Shown piece by piece: positions 38,701 to 46,029 of a DNA stretch of 64,000 bases. The translations under genes and the position numbers were made by a program. The number at the start of each line of letters is the position of its first letter. The first letter of the stretch is position 1. Below the pieces are notes generated by a model. That model was not told the DNA's origin. It worked only from the letters and a program-made list of their open reading frames with translations, and did no database searches. Origin of the DNA: Acidobacteriota bacterium (GTDB lineage: Bacteria; Acidobacteriota; Holophagae; Holophagales; Holophagaceae); assembly GCA_016192145.1 (NCBI GenBank), contig JACPUT010000006.1, forward strand, positions 310,001-374,000, written 5' to 3'.

Positions 38701-38955
38701 ACGGGGGAATTCCTCTTGCTTCTGGCCCCGGGAGGGCGGGTCTTAGACGTTCAATTCCTCAGCGGGGATGAACGGTTGCGCAAGGTGACCGACGCCTTGA
38801 AGGGTTTGGATCATAAAGTGCCGCTCATCGGGGGTGAAGACACCCGCATCGTCCGCCGTGCCGTGGTGATTGCAGAGCCCACTTCGCATACGTTCTCCCT
38901 GATGTTTATGACCTCCGATTCCGTGCTGGGCCTGCAGAGACCTACTGGTCCGTAG
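35740..38955 (+). CDS. Large DUF3857-transglutaminase-TPR protein with TonB-C-like end
   Basis: A 1071-residue exported protein. A signal peptide (FRFSFRSLCVLVLLSAVSLKSQ) is followed by DUF3857 (about 45-270) and a transglutaminase-like domain with Cys in QYGDCKDKHTLLAALL, His in FDHVFTEV and Asp in LLDTTAEV. Several TPR units come next (about 660-870, such as NNLGRAHHAQGAYEKAIAAYRKAI). The last 80 residues (GEFLLLLAPGGRVLDVQFLSGDERLRKVTDALKGL) resemble a TonB C-terminal fold. GGAG lies about 5 nt before the ATG at 35740. Its codon use looks less GC-rich than its neighbours. The role is unknown; the triad suggests a peptide crosslinker or protease. Confidence 0.85.
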   Translation: MFKMFRFSFRSLCVLVLLSAVSLKSQDGSREPRSASTQPGSQPSMGAEQADYVVLYHRIRLAYQSDGTSEKVEEGRVRVQTEAGVNAMGQLRWGYSAANETLEVVAVKVHKAEGRVVVAPKESVQDLALPGTEQMTVYTDLRLKLVTVPALRPGDEVEYTLRTPRTSPYAPGHFWGEHRFSREEIVMEASFELDVPAQKAVHVVSTADLKPKVREHAGRRVTTWSWSHPRMEPEGKRDSSKPRKTKAPGPDLQFTTFGSWAEMGDWYASLEAPQRALDEGLRAKARALVAGKTTPLEKVEALYSFVSTTNRYVSLSFGVGRFQPHKASEVFANQYGDCKDKHTLLAALLESEGFQVASVLIHTSRTLDPDLPSPAQFDHVFTEVNVQGESVLLDTTAEVAPFRSLLRPFRKKQALRVVPSGASRLFTTPSSNAKAERVEVDAEGEVTAKGDVKAIVKQHFAGDQEVILRSVFRKVPQLRWKEVVGFGATMDGLFGEVSDIQVSDPGDLSTPFNLTFTFAKAQAYTPTGGSGFLSPPISRIRFEFQEGDPGSVRVGEGSARARLHLRLPQGVKPTLPLGIQVNRDFATYRSTYAFENDQLIVSRELVFLKSDLPSTREADLEAFKKLVEKDHVFSIDLEGALPSPGEGAEETVAEITKAANAAFEAKDFKKAQILNEKVLKLDPDDKNAWNNLGRAHHAQGAYEKAIAAYRKAISMNPNEEYAYNNLGLTLWAKQKYREAEGMFRRQLEVNPYDTFAHGNLGRMLMETKAYGPALEELHHAARLDPKDAHVQLLLGEALLEAKDEVNGLKALEEATRLAPNPAMFNNAAYVLATRKVALGRAKELAESAIEGAQKEMKDLTLGPDVFKAGMLTAALGAYWDTLGWIHVQEGNPAQGEPYLRASWSLSQSSTVGVHLGRAYLALEQANRAEKAFALAAATAHPIPEARAALTAQVGGSKAAEVRIRQATEALMEERTLSLPGKRPSTSATGEFLLLLAPGGRVLDVQFLSGDERLRKVTDALKGLDHKVPLIGGEDTRIVRRAVVIAEPTSHTFSLMFMTSDSVLGLQRPTGP

Positions 38956-39177
38956 GCCAAGGAATCGTTCGCCGCAGGAACCAGCGACAGCGGTCAGTGA
39001 TGAGAACCCCTTTGGGCCTCAGCGGGGCTTCCCTCGGCTAATTCCAGAGTTGTTCCTTACAGTAAATGGGGCGCGGAAAATCTTGATCAAAGATTTAAAT
39101 CATTGGTTTTGATGGCTTATGTGTGCCCCTATTGGAAAAATTGGTTAAAGGTTAATTGTCATTCATGAGATAGGATC
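38956..39177. other. AT-rich intergenic region before hybrid kinase
   Basis: The 222-bp gap becomes AT-rich from about 39060 (runs such as GATTTAAATCATTGG and GGTTAAAGGTTAATTGTC). It contains small palindromes TTGATCAA (39083-39090) and GATTTAAATC (39092-39101). It most likely holds the promoter of the kinase gene; I cannot pick a single best promoter. Confidence 0.4.
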
Positions 39178-41049
39178 TTGGCCAGCCGACCCCTCGCCTT
39201 ACGGGACCGACTCCTCCTTGGGATTCGAACCGTGTCGAACCGGAATTCCCGTCCATCGCCCTCCCCACCCGACTTCCGCCGGCTCTTCGAGGCGAGCCCG
39301 AACCTCTACCTCGTCCTCGATGGGAATCTCCGGGTGGTGGCCCTGAGCGATGCCTACGAATCGGCCACGAAGATCTCGCGGGCCGAGGTCCTGGGTCGGG
39401 GGATCTTCGAGGTCTTCCCGGACAACCCGGATGATCCCTCCGCCACGGGCGTGGCGAACTTGCGCCGGTCCCTGCACCGCGTCCTGGCCGAGCGGGCCCC
39501 GGATGCCATGGCCGTGCAGAAGTACGATATCCAGGCGCCCGAGGCGGAAGGCGGGGGCTTCGTGGAGCGCTACTGGAGCCCCACCAATGTGCCGGTGTTG
39601 AACGACGAGGGTGAGCTGATCTACATCATCCACCGGGTCGAAGACGTGACGGACTACGTGCGGTTGAACCAGCTGCACGCGCAACAGGATCAGATCGCCG
39701 AGGAGCTGCGCACCCGGGCCGGCCGCATGGGGGCGGAGATCTTCCAGCGGGCCCAGGAGATCCAGGAGGCCAACCGCCAGCTGGTGGACCTCCAGCGGCA
39801 GCTGGAGAGCCGGGTGGAGGCGAGCGCCACGGATCTGAGCCAGGCGAACGAGGCCCTGCGCAAGAGCGAGGAGCAGCTGCGGCAGACGCAGAAGATGGAG
39901 GCCGTGGGCCGCCTCGCGGGGGGCATCGCCCACGACTTCAACAACCTCCTCACCGTGATCTTCAACTGCGGGGAGCGGCTGCAGGCGCGCGTGGGCCTGG
40001 ATCCGCAGCTCACCTCCATCCAGATGGCCGCGGAGCGGGCGGCCCGGCTGACGCGCCAGCTCCTGGCCTTCAGCCGGCAGCAGGTGCTGGCCGCCCAGAC
40101 CCTCCACCTCGGGGATCTGGTCACCCACATCGCGGAGATGCTCGCGCGGTTGCTGGGCGAGGACATCGCCCTGCAGGTGACCTGCGCTCCCTCGCTCCGC
40201 CCCATCTTCGCGGATCCCGGGCAGCTGGAGCAGGTGCTGCTGAACCTCGTCGTCAACGCCCGGGATGCCATGCCGGACGGGGGCACGCTCACCATCGAGG
40301 TGCAAAACGCGGATCTGGACCGCGAGTACGCCGAGGCCCACCCGGAGGTCGCCGCAGGCCCCCACGTGGTGCTGGCCGTCAGCGATTCGGGCGTGGGCAT
40401 GGACCGGGCGACGCAGGCCCGCGTCTTCGAGCCCTTCTTCACCACCAAGGCGCCGGGCAAGGGCACGGGGCTGGGCCTCGCCACCGTGTTCGGCATCGTC
40501 AAGCAAAGCGGGGGGCACATCTGGGTGTACAGCGAGCCCGGCATGGGGACGACCTTCAAGGTCTACTTCCCCGAGGCCGCCGCCCAGGCCGGAGCGCCGA
40601 TCCTCCCCCTGGAGGGGGCGGGGGACTTGGATCAAGGCGGGAGCGAGACCATCCTCCTCGTGGAGGACGAAGATCAGGTGCGGGAGGTCGCGCGGGATTG
40701 CCTCTCCCAGGCCGGCTACAAGGTCCTGGAAGTGAAGAATGGCAAGGACGCCATCGCCCTCCTGGCCCGCTATCCGGCCCCCGTGGATCTCCTGCTCACG
40801 GACGTGATCATGCCGGGCATGAACGGGCGCCTCGTCTCCGAACTCGCCCAATCCATCCAGCCGGGGCTGAAGGTGCTCTTCATGTCCGGTTACACCGACG
40901 ATGCGATCCTGAAGCACGGAGTGCTGGAAGCGGGGGTGGCCTTCCTGGAGAAGCCCTTCATGCCCACCACGCTGCGCCGCAAGGTGAGGGAGACCTTGGG
41001 GGCCCGGAGCGCCGAGGCCACCTGGGCCTGGGGCGAACCCGGATCCTGA
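39178..41049 (+). CDS. Hybrid PAS sensor histidine kinase with receiver domain
   Basis: A roughly 600-623-residue cytoplasmic hybrid kinase. A PAS domain (FRRLFEASPNLYLVLDGNLRVVALSDAYE, about 30-160) is followed by a coiled coil and a HisKA domain with the His in GGIAHDFNNLLTVIFNCGERL. The ATPase domain has N-box LLNLVVNARDAMPDGG and G boxes SDSGVGMD and GTGLGLATVFGIV. A C-terminal receiver completes it (ILLVEDEDQ, phospho-Asp in VDLLLTDVIMPGMNG, Lys in FLEKPF). The longest frame starts at TTG 39178; the GTG at 39232 with GGGA upstream is a reasonable alternative. It converges on a STAS gene, which suggests a shared stress-signalling context. Confidence 0.88.
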   Translation: MASRPLALRDRLLLGIRTVSNRNSRPSPSPPDFRRLFEASPNLYLVLDGNLRVVALSDAYESATKISRAEVLGRGIFEVFPDNPDDPSATGVANLRRSLHRVLAERAPDAMAVQKYDIQAPEAEGGGFVERYWSPTNVPVLNDEGELIYIIHRVEDVTDYVRLNQLHAQQDQIAEELRTRAGRMGAEIFQRAQEIQEANRQLVDLQRQLESRVEASATDLSQANEALRKSEEQLRQTQKMEAVGRLAGGIAHDFNNLLTVIFNCGERLQARVGLDPQLTSIQMAAERAARLTRQLLAFSRQQVLAAQTLHLGDLVTHIAEMLARLLGEDIALQVTCAPSLRPIFADPGQLEQVLLNLVVNARDAMPDGGTLTIEVQNADLDREYAEAHPEVAAGPHVVLAVSDSGVGMDRATQARVFEPFFTTKAPGKGTGLGLATVFGIVKQSGGHIWVYSEPGMGTTFKVYFPEAAAQAGAPILPLEGAGDLDQGGSETILLVEDEDQVREVARDCLSQAGYKVLEVKNGKDAIALLARYPAPVDLLLTDVIMPGMNGRLVSELAQSIQPGLKVLFMSGYTDDAILKHGVLEAGVAFLEKPFMPTTLRRKVRETLGARSAEATWAWGEPGS

Positions 41050-41056
41050 AGGGGAT

Positions 41057-41359
41057 TCAGGCCTCGATGGCGAGGAGGCGGTTGAAGTGCAGGGCCCGGA
41101 ATTCCCCCATCAAGGCTGGCGAGGGGTGGACGAACACCACCTCCACCCCCGCGAGGTCCGCCCGCTCCTGGATGAGGAGGAAGAGGCCCAGGGTGGAACT
41201 ATCGATGTACTCCACGGCCGACAGATCGATGCGGAGGGTCTCCAGGCCCGGGGTGGCCAGGAGGGGGAAGACCTGCGCCCGGAGGGCCGGGTGCTGCTCG
41301 TGGGTCAGCCGCCCCACGAAGTCGAGGGTGGCGACGGGGCCGGTCACCTGGTTGCGCAT
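41057..41359 (-). CDS. STAS domain anti-sigma factor antagonist
   Basis: A 100-residue STAS protein: VATLDFVGRLTHEQHPALRAQV, then LRIDLSAVEYIDSSTLGLFLLIQERADLAGVEVVFVH. The Ser-Ser in YIDSSTLG is at the position phosphorylated by anti-sigma kinases in SpoIIAA/RsbV-type proteins. It probably works in a partner-switching module in the cytoplasm, but no anti-sigma kinase or sigma gene adjoins it here. It converges on the hybrid kinase gene with 7 bp between stops. Confidence 0.9.
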   Translation of the reverse strand: MRNQVTGPVATLDFVGRLTHEQHPALRAQVFPLLATPGLETLRIDLSAVEYIDSSTLGLFLLIQERADLAGVEVVFVHPSPALMGEFRALHFNRLLAIEA

Positions 41360-41487
41360 GGGATCGAGGGGCTCCAGATTTCAGGATAAGGAGCATCAAA
41401 CTTCAATCCACCTTACAAATCGGGCCTTTCGGGGGTGGGTCAGGAACGGGATCAACAGGGCCTGGGGACCTATCTCGGGCGGCCTGA

Positions 41488-41577
41488 GAACAGGATGAAC
41501 AGGATCAAAGCAGGATGATCAGGATGGATGGGGCTTCGTTTTTCATCCTGTTCATCCTGTGAATCCTGTTTCAAACC
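41488..41577. repeat. Palindromic word-repeat element, ACAGGATGA words (copy 2)
   Basis: The left arm GAACAGGATGAACAGGATCA is mirrored by the right arm TTCATCCTGTTCATCCTGTGAATCCTGTTTC (41542-41572). It shares the GGATGATCAGGAT segment and the TTTCAAACC end with the copy at 35438. It lies in the 533-bp gap between the STAS and TOPRIM genes, immediately before an AT-richer segment. Confidence 0.88.
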
Positions 41578-41892
41578 ACTAGTGTCCGGCTTATATACCT
41601 AACAATCACGGGAAACCCAGTGGTGGTACACATTCAAGTGACATAGAAGTTGGTGTCGATTTGAACGGCGGCGTCGATTTCCGGAGTAGTTTGCGGGATG
41701 TCGAAGCATGCCTCGCGGCGCATCCATCCCGCCTTCACGGCATGGGGTTTCGCCAGCCGGTCAGGCGGTCCACCCTCGCGGATGCCAATGAACACAGGGG
41801 ATCCGCCTCGACTCCGCCAAGAATCGATGGCGTTGCTCCACTCATCCCGGAAGAATGGCGGGGCCTTCCCGCTTCCGGAATGGGATCCCTTC
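41578..41892. other. Gap with possible insertion-sequence remnant
   Basis: After the palindrome the base composition drops (41580-41650: TGTCCGGCTTATATACC and AAATCGACACC on the reverse strand). A reverse-strand frame (to about 41637) ends VQIDTNFYVT, faintly like the IDTNxYSVP step of IS21-type IstA proteins. There is no transposase domain or matching terminal repeat. 41650-41892 is open in several frames but shows no gene I can defend. Confidence 0.3.
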
Positions 41893-42549
41893 ATGCGAAC
41901 GCTCCCCTTCGAGGATCCCCTCTGCCTTCCGGGCACGACCTGGGATGCGGAGGCGGTGCTCGCGCAGGCACAGCCGTTGGGAGCCTTGGCTCAGGCCTAT
42001 TTGGCGCGACGGGGAATTGCCGTGGACCTGGCCGAAGCGGCGGGCGTGAGGTTCCATCCGGACTTCGGGGGTCGGCCCGCCCTGGTGGTGGCGCTGCGGG
42101 ATGAGGCGGGCCGGGTGGTGGGGCTGCACGGGCGGTATGTGGCCACGAAGCCCGGCGAGAACAAGATGCTCACGCTGGGGCCGGGGGGCGGGCTCATCGG
42201 CGTGGGCGAGGGCTGGCGGGCGGAGCCGCTGATCCTCGTGGAGGGGCTCTTCGATGCACTCTCCCTGGCGGTGGTGGGAGGGTCGGCGGTGGCGACGATC
42301 GGGCGGTGGGCCCCGTGGTTGCCGGAGGTGACGGCAGGGCGGGGGGTGTGGCTGGGCTTTGACGCGGGGCGGCCGGGGGAGGCGGAGGCCGATCGCTTCG
42401 CGCTGCGGTTGCCGGATGCGACGCTGCGCCGCCTTCCGCCGCCGCCCCGCTGCAAGGACTGGAACACGGCGCTGCGCAAGCGGGGGGCGGAGGCGCTGCG
42501 CACGTGGGTGGCGCGCGGCCTCGCGAGGGGTGGTACAACCCTTTCATGA
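41893..42549 (+). CDS. TOPRIM domain protein, DnaG-like fold without catalytic core
   Basis: A 218-residue protein. The N-terminal part ([30 protein letters not shown] and [23 protein letters not shown]) resembles the N-terminal region of small TOPRIM proteins. A TOPRIM domain follows, with its Glu in [20 protein letters not shown] and an acidic motif [18 protein letters not shown]. The usual DxD reads D-A-G, so the second Asp appears replaced. The length is well short of a full primase. The stop overlaps the next gene's start (ATGA), so the protein probably acts with the exonuclease. The frame extends 65 codons upstream without a good start. Confidence 0.72.
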   Translation: MRTLPFEDPLCLPGTTWDAEAVLAQAQPLGALAQAYLARRGIAVDLAEAAGVRFHPDFGGRPALVVALRDEAGRVVGLHGRYVATKPGENKMLTLGPGGGLIGVGEGWRAEPLILVEGLFDALSLAVVGGSAVATIGRWAPWLPEVTAGRGVWLGFDAGRPGEAEADRFALRLPDATLRRLPPPPRCKDWNTALRKRGAEALRTWVARGLARGGTTLS

Positions 42550-43097
42550 TCGAGCTCTACATCAGCACCGACGTGGAAGTGGATGGGCCCATCCCCGGTC
42601 CCCATTCCATGCTGAGCTTCGCCTCGGCGGCCTATGGGGCGGACAAGACGTTGATGGGCACCTTCAGCGCCAACCTGGACCCGCTGCCCGGGGCCACGGG
42701 GCACCCCGACACGCTGGCCTGGTGGGAGAAGCATCCCGAGGCCTGGGCGGCCTGCCAGCTGGATCGGCGCCGGCCGGAGGAGGCCATGGTCGCGTACGTG
42801 GCGTGGTTGGAGGGCCTGCCGGGGCGGCCCGTCTTCGTGGGCTACCCGGCGGCCTTCGATTTCATGTTCGTCTACTGGTACCTCATGCGCTTCGTGGGGC
42901 GCAGTCCCTTCAGTTTTTCGGCGCTGGATATCAAGACGATGGCGATGCTGATGCTGAAGCAGGACTACCACCGCAGCACGAAGAAGCACATGCCGAAGCG
43001 GTGGTTCGACGCGCTGCCGCACAGCCATGTGGCGTTGGATGATGCGCTGGAGCAGGGGGCGCTCTTCTGCAACATGTTGGCGGAGGCGCGGCGGTAG
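42546..43097 (+). CDS. DEDDh-type 3'-5' exonuclease (RNase AS/DUF5051-like)
   Basis: A 183-residue protein with the four DEDDh residues: Asp and Glu in [10 protein letters not shown], Asp in [15 protein letters not shown], and His plus Asp in [12 protein letters not shown]. Size and spacing match single-domain 3'-5' exoribonucleases such as RNase AS (Rv2179c type). It would trim RNA or DNA in the cytoplasm. It is translationally coupled to the TOPRIM protein by an ATGA overlap at 42546-42549, which suggests a joint nucleic-acid task. Confidence 0.85.
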   Translation: MIELYISTDVEVDGPIPGPHSMLSFASAAYGADKTLMGTFSANLDPLPGATGHPDTLAWWEKHPEAWAACQLDRRRPEEAMVAYVAWLEGLPGRPVFVGYPAAFDFMFVYWYLMRFVGRSPFSFSALDIKTMAMLMLKQDYHRSTKKHMPKRWFDALPHSHVALDDALEQGALFCNMLAEARR

Positions 43098-43128
43098 GGC
43101 CTGGGTTGGTCGCTGGGCCAGCCCGATC

Positions 43129-43433
43129 GAAAAAGCTGGACACAGAGGACACGGAGAAAAGCACGGAGGACACAGAGGGCCGCCGACCCAGCCGCGCGAA
43201 GGGACTCATGGCTTGGCCGATCCATGGGTACGGCCCTCGAACGGACCCAGGCGCTGCGCGCCCAAGGGCCGCTCGCGGCCCTTGATCCTGGGCCGGGCCA
43301 TGGCGGTCCTACATGGGGCCGCCCGGGCCCGGCCCAGGATTGGGTCAGTTCCTAAGAGTGGGTCGGCGGGCCTCCGTGTCCTCTGTGAGGCGCGAAGCGC
43401 CCCTCTGTGATCTCTGTGTCCCTCCCAATTTTG
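43129..43433. repeat. Palindromic word-repeat element 5, family A core
   Basis: The left arm (GAAAAAGCTGGACACAGAGG from 43129, then CACGGAGGACACAGAG words) is mirrored by the right arm (TCCGTGTCCTCTGTGAGG and CTCTGTGATCTCTGTGTCC, to about 43433). CGACCCA lies at 43184-43190 and TGGGTCGG at 43359-43366. The core at 43243-43344 matches those at 23085 and 25600. The 420-bp gap 43098-43517 contains only this element and the presumed radical SAM promoter. Confidence 0.88.
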
Positions 43434-43517
43434 GCGCGGTGGGGTGGGCTGAACCCTGCCGGTGCTGGGGGCGCCCCCGGGTTGCTTGACCGGCCTCCCG
43501 GCCGACACTGGGCTCTC

Positions 43518-44294
43518 ATGCCTCCGCTGCTACCCCCCTCCCTCTGCTTTCGCGTGACCCGCGCCTGCAACGCGCGGTGTGGGTTCTGCTTGGCGCCGCC
43601 GGATGGGGTGCATCCCAGCGGGGAGGTGCTCAGGCATCGCCTCGATTGGCTGCGGGCGCGGGGGGTGAGGTCCTTCGATTTCTGCGGGGGCGAGCCCACC
43701 CTGCACCCGGCCCTGCCGGAGCTGCTGCGCCACCTGCACGCCGGGGGCGGGCGCGGGCAGGTGACCACCAACGGCCTCGCGCTGTCCGACGCGCTGCTCC
43801 AGGCGCTGAAGGCCACGGGCGGCACCGTGAAGGTCAGCCTCCACGGGGACCGCGCCCATCACGACGCCCTGGTGGGCTGCGAGGCCTTCGAGGCCACCAC
43901 GGCCACGGTGCGGCGCCTGGTGGAAGCCGGCGTGCCCACGGCCCTGCAAACCACGGTGGTGGCGGGCGGCGGCGAGGCGGTGGGATGGGTGGTGGCCTTC
44001 TGCCTTCAGCACCACGTGCGCCGGCTGAACCTCCTCCCCTTCATCCCCCGGGGCCGCGGCCGCGACCGCCGGGAGGACTATGGCCTTGAGCCCTTCGCGC
44101 GCCGCGCCCTGCGGGACGAGGTCAAGGCCCTGCGCCGGGCCCACCTGGGGCACCTGGACCTGCGCTGGTTGGACTTCAGCCTGCGCCCCGTGCCTGTGGT
44201 GGAACCGGATGGGCGGGTGGTGTGGGAGGGGGCGACCGAGAGGGTGGATCGGGAGATCTGCAGAATCGAAGAGATGATTCCAACCCATCTCTGA
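43518..44294 (+). CDS. Radical SAM protein
   Basis: A 258-residue protein with the radical SAM cluster motif CNARCGFC (CxxxCxxC) near the N-terminus (LCFRVTRACNARCGFCLAPP). The GGE-type motif is FDFCGGEPTLHPALPELL and later barrel strands include VTTNGLAL and VKVSLHGDRAHHDALVG. No SPASM or twitch cysteines follow, so it has the core domain only. It generates a 5'-deoxyadenosyl radical; the substrate cannot be inferred and no peptide precursor is visible nearby. The ATG at 43518 follows palindrome 5 by about 85 bp. Confidence 0.88.
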   Translation: MPPLLPPSLCFRVTRACNARCGFCLAPPDGVHPSGEVLRHRLDWLRARGVRSFDFCGGEPTLHPALPELLRHLHAGGGRGQVTTNGLALSDALLQALKATGGTVKVSLHGDRAHHDALVGCEAFEATTATVRRLVEAGVPTALQTTVVAGGGEAVGWVVAFCLQHHVRRLNLLPFIPRGRGRDRREDYGLEPFARRALRDEVKALRRAHLGHLDLRWLDFSLRPVPVVEPDGRVVWEGATERVDREICRIEEMIPTHL

Positions 44295-44335
44295 AGGTGG
44301 TGGATTACAAGTGCGATCTATGAATCCAGCGGACT

Positions 44336-44405
44336 GTCGGTGAAGCCGGCGCTGCGGTAGAGGGCCCAGGCGGGGGCGAAGAAGGGCTGGCCGTCTCCAG
44401 GCTCA
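44336..44405 (-). pseudogene. Partial duplicate of neighbouring GNAT gene
   Basis: These 70 bp are nearly identical to 44671-44743 inside the GNAT gene, 335 bp away and in the same orientation, with a small deletion and a few substitutions. On the reverse strand it encodes part of the acetyltransferase C-terminus (QPFFAPAWALYRSAGFTD). It has no start or full domain. It is either a duplication remnant or the scar of a recombination event next to palindrome 9. Confidence 0.75.
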
Positions 44406-44439
44406 GTTGCCATAGGCCTGAAGGCGGCGGCGGTTGTAG

Positions 44440-44526
44440 CTCTTATCCCTTTTTCATCCCCTCCATCCCCTTCATCCAGGCCAAGACTTTTTTAGCCAGG
44501 ATGGAGGGGATGAAAGGGATAAAAGC
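44440..44526. repeat. Palindromic word-repeat element, GGGATGAA words
   Basis: The left arm (CTCTTATCCCTTTTTCATCCCCTCCATCC, from 44440) is mirrored by the right arm (GGATGGAGGGGATGAAAGGGATAAAAG, to about 44526). Here the pyrimidine-rich strand comes first, opposite to most other elements. The short loop is about 20 nt with a TTTTTT run. It sits between the GNAT fragment and the 3' end of the GNAT gene. Confidence 0.85.
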
Positions 44527-44586
44527 GAATCAATACAGGATAGGAAGCGTCCGATCCCTACTCCGGGCCATCATGCGCATATTGGC

Positions 44587-45063
44587 TCAAACTCTGCCCG
44601 AATCCGCTCCCAGCTCCTTCGTCATGAACACGCTATTGGGATCGTCGACGTAGTGATCGAAGGGCGGGCAGTCGGTGAAGCCGGCGCTGCGGTAGAGGGC
44701 CCAGGCGGGGGCGAAGAAGGGTTGGCTGCCGGTCTCCAGGCTCACGCGGGTGTAGCCGCGGGCTTGGGCCTCGGCGAGCAGGTGGGTGAGCATCGCTTTG
44801 CCGACGCCGCGCCCGCGGAAGGCGGGGGCCGTGCGCATGGACTTGAGCTCGCCGTGGGTGGGATCCAGTTCCTTCAGCGCCCCGCAGCCCGCCAGCTCGC
44901 CGTCGATCCACAGGGACCAGAAGGACACGCCTGGCTGCCGAAGCCCCTCCACATCCAACACGTGCACGCTGCCCGGCGGCGAGATGCGGTGCATGTCCGC
45001 CACGTGGGCGGCGAGGAGGGCGTGGACCTCGGGGCTGGAGAGGTCGTCGGGGCGGATGTGCAT
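44587..45063 (-). CDS. GNAT family N-acetyltransferase
   Basis: A 158-residue acetyltransferase starting MHIRPDDLSSPEVHALLAAHVADMHRISPPGSVHVLD, a pattern shared with YsnE-like proteins. The acetyl-CoA binding motif A is SMRTAPAFRGRGVGKAMLTHLLAEA (R/QxxGxG/A = RGRGVG), followed by YTRVSLETGSQPFFAPAWALYRSAGF. It transfers acetyl groups in the cytoplasm to an unknown acceptor. A 70-bp copy of its 3' part lies downstream at 44336-44405. Confidence 0.9.
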   Translation of the reverse strand: MHIRPDDLSSPEVHALLAAHVADMHRISPPGSVHVLDVEGLRQPGVSFWSLWIDGELAGCGALKELDPTHGELKSMRTAPAFRGRGVGKAMLTHLLAEAQARGYTRVSLETGSQPFFAPAWALYRSAGFTDCPPFDHYVDDPNSVFMTKELGADSGRV

Positions 45064-45119
45064 GGGCCCGAGATTACGCCGGGGCCGGTGGGTCGTGACA
45101 GCCGGTGAGAACTGAATAC

Positions 45120-45205
45120 CAGTGATAAACGGTGATGAACAGTGATGGGGGCTGGCATGCCTGCTTTATCCCCGTTCATCACTGTTCATCACCGGTTATT
45201 TTCAT
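45120..45205. repeat. Palindromic word-repeat element, GTGATGAAC words
   Basis: The left arm (CAGTGATAAACGGTGATGAACAGTGATG, from 45120) is mirrored by CATCACTGTTCATCACCGGTTATT (right arm, to about 45205). The loop includes GGCATGCC. It lies directly upstream of the GNAT gene start side, in the 457-bp gap 45064-45520. Confidence 0.85.
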
Positions 45206-45520
45206 TTTTCACGGGCTCCAATGCAGGCCGGTTAGCCTCTCGGATGCTTGAAATTGAAGGCCACCAATTTGGGGACCTTCTTTCCCCGTGGGCAGCGTAT
45301 GGGGTTTTAAGGGCGCGTTGGCGAGGGATGTGTGTGTTGGCCACCCCTGGCCAGGTTCTCCAATTTTTTATAGCCGTCGCAACAACGGTATCACTTGGTA
45401 CATCGATAAGAGTATTATTTAAATCCTTTTATTTAAGAATTTAGAAAAAATAGATATCATTAGTATCAAAATCGCGTTGACGAGTGCTACTATTTGATTA
45501 TGCTGGTACGCAGGAGAGGG
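45206..45520. other. Strongly AT-rich segment, start of low-GC island
   Basis: From about 45360 the sequence is AT-rich (TTATTTAAATCC, TTTTATTTAAGAATTTAG, AATAGATATCATTAG), in sharp contrast to the rest of the window. No gene with coding character is visible; the frame from 45244 to 45444 has no ribosome site and I do not accept it. TTGACG at 45477-45482 could be a -35 element for the small gene at 45521 but no convincing -10 follows. Confidence 0.5.
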
Positions 45521-45889
45521 ATGATGACACCAGAACAGCTTGCGGCGTACGAACGTGCCCTCCGGAAAAAATGGGAGGCTGAGCAAGAGATTGAGCGCCT
45601 TGGCGCTTCGATCCTAGGCTCTGCTAATCCTGCTGTGCCTTTGCCCAGTGCGCAGGGAATTAGTAACGCTGCGGCCAATCTTCCGCTTCCCCGCAGGGTT
45701 GAGCTGTTTATGAAAGCCGCACGTCGAGCTACAGCTAGCCAAATCATTGAGCATATTGGCGAGGGGCCAACGAAAGCTACTATTCGGACCGTTATCAATC
45801 GACTTATCCACAGGGGCATTCTCCAGAATGCTACGGATCCTGACGGCGAGACGATTCCGGGCCAGTACAAGTATGTTGGAGGTGCGTGA
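45521..45889 (+). CDS. Small winged-helix-like protein in low-GC island
   Basis: A 122-residue protein, MMTPEQLAAYERALRKKWEAEQEIERLGASILG, with a short N-terminal coiled-coil-like helix. A C-terminal winged helix follows (RRVELFMKAARRATASQIIEHIGEGPTKATIRTVINRLIHRGILQN, then IPGQYKYVGGA). GGAG sits about 5 nt before the tandem ATGATG. Codons are markedly less GC-rich than in neighbouring genes, which suggests recent acquisition. It could be a regulator of a mobile element or an orphan DNA-binding protein. No close family is recognised. Confidence 0.7.
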   Translation: MMTPEQLAAYERALRKKWEAEQEIERLGASILGSANPAVPLPSAQGISNAAANLPLPRRVELFMKAARRATASQIIEHIGEGPTKATIRTVINRLIHRGILQNATDPDGETIPGQYKYVGGA

Positions 45890-45905
45890 TGAGAATACGC
45901 TTAGT

Positions 45906-45998
45906 CCCGCTATTTCCCGAGGGTGTATCGGGTAGCGGGTCAGCCGTGATGAACGGCTAGTCAAAGACCCAGGGGTGCCGGTAAGCATTTCCCCTGGG
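45906..45998 (+). other. Array of three hairpins downstream of small winged-helix gene
   Basis: Hairpin 1: CCCGCTA (45906-45912) with TAGCGGG (45933-45939) plus CCCGA (45916-45920) with TCGGG (45928-45932), a 12-bp stem with a TTT bulge. Hairpin 2: AGCCGT (45942-45947) with ACGGCT (45953-45958). Hairpin 3: CCCAGGGG (45968-45975) with CCCCTGGG (45991-45998), flanked by AAAGA and CGTTT, which could act as a terminator. They start 16 bp after the gene's stop and lead into the tRNA-like element. Confidence 0.6.
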
Positions 45999-46029
45999 CG
46001 TTTGGCGAGGTTGCCCTCCCCCTTGCGGG

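Noticed and set aside
41637-41936. Reverse-strand frame ending IDTNFYVT as an IstA transposase remnant
   Set aside because: The match is only a few residues, with no catalytic domain and no matching terminal repeat; kept only as a low-confidence note on the gap.
45142-45444. Frame of about 100 codons before the small winged-helix gene
   Set aside because: It begins inside a palindrome, has no ribosome site, and its composition changes along its length.
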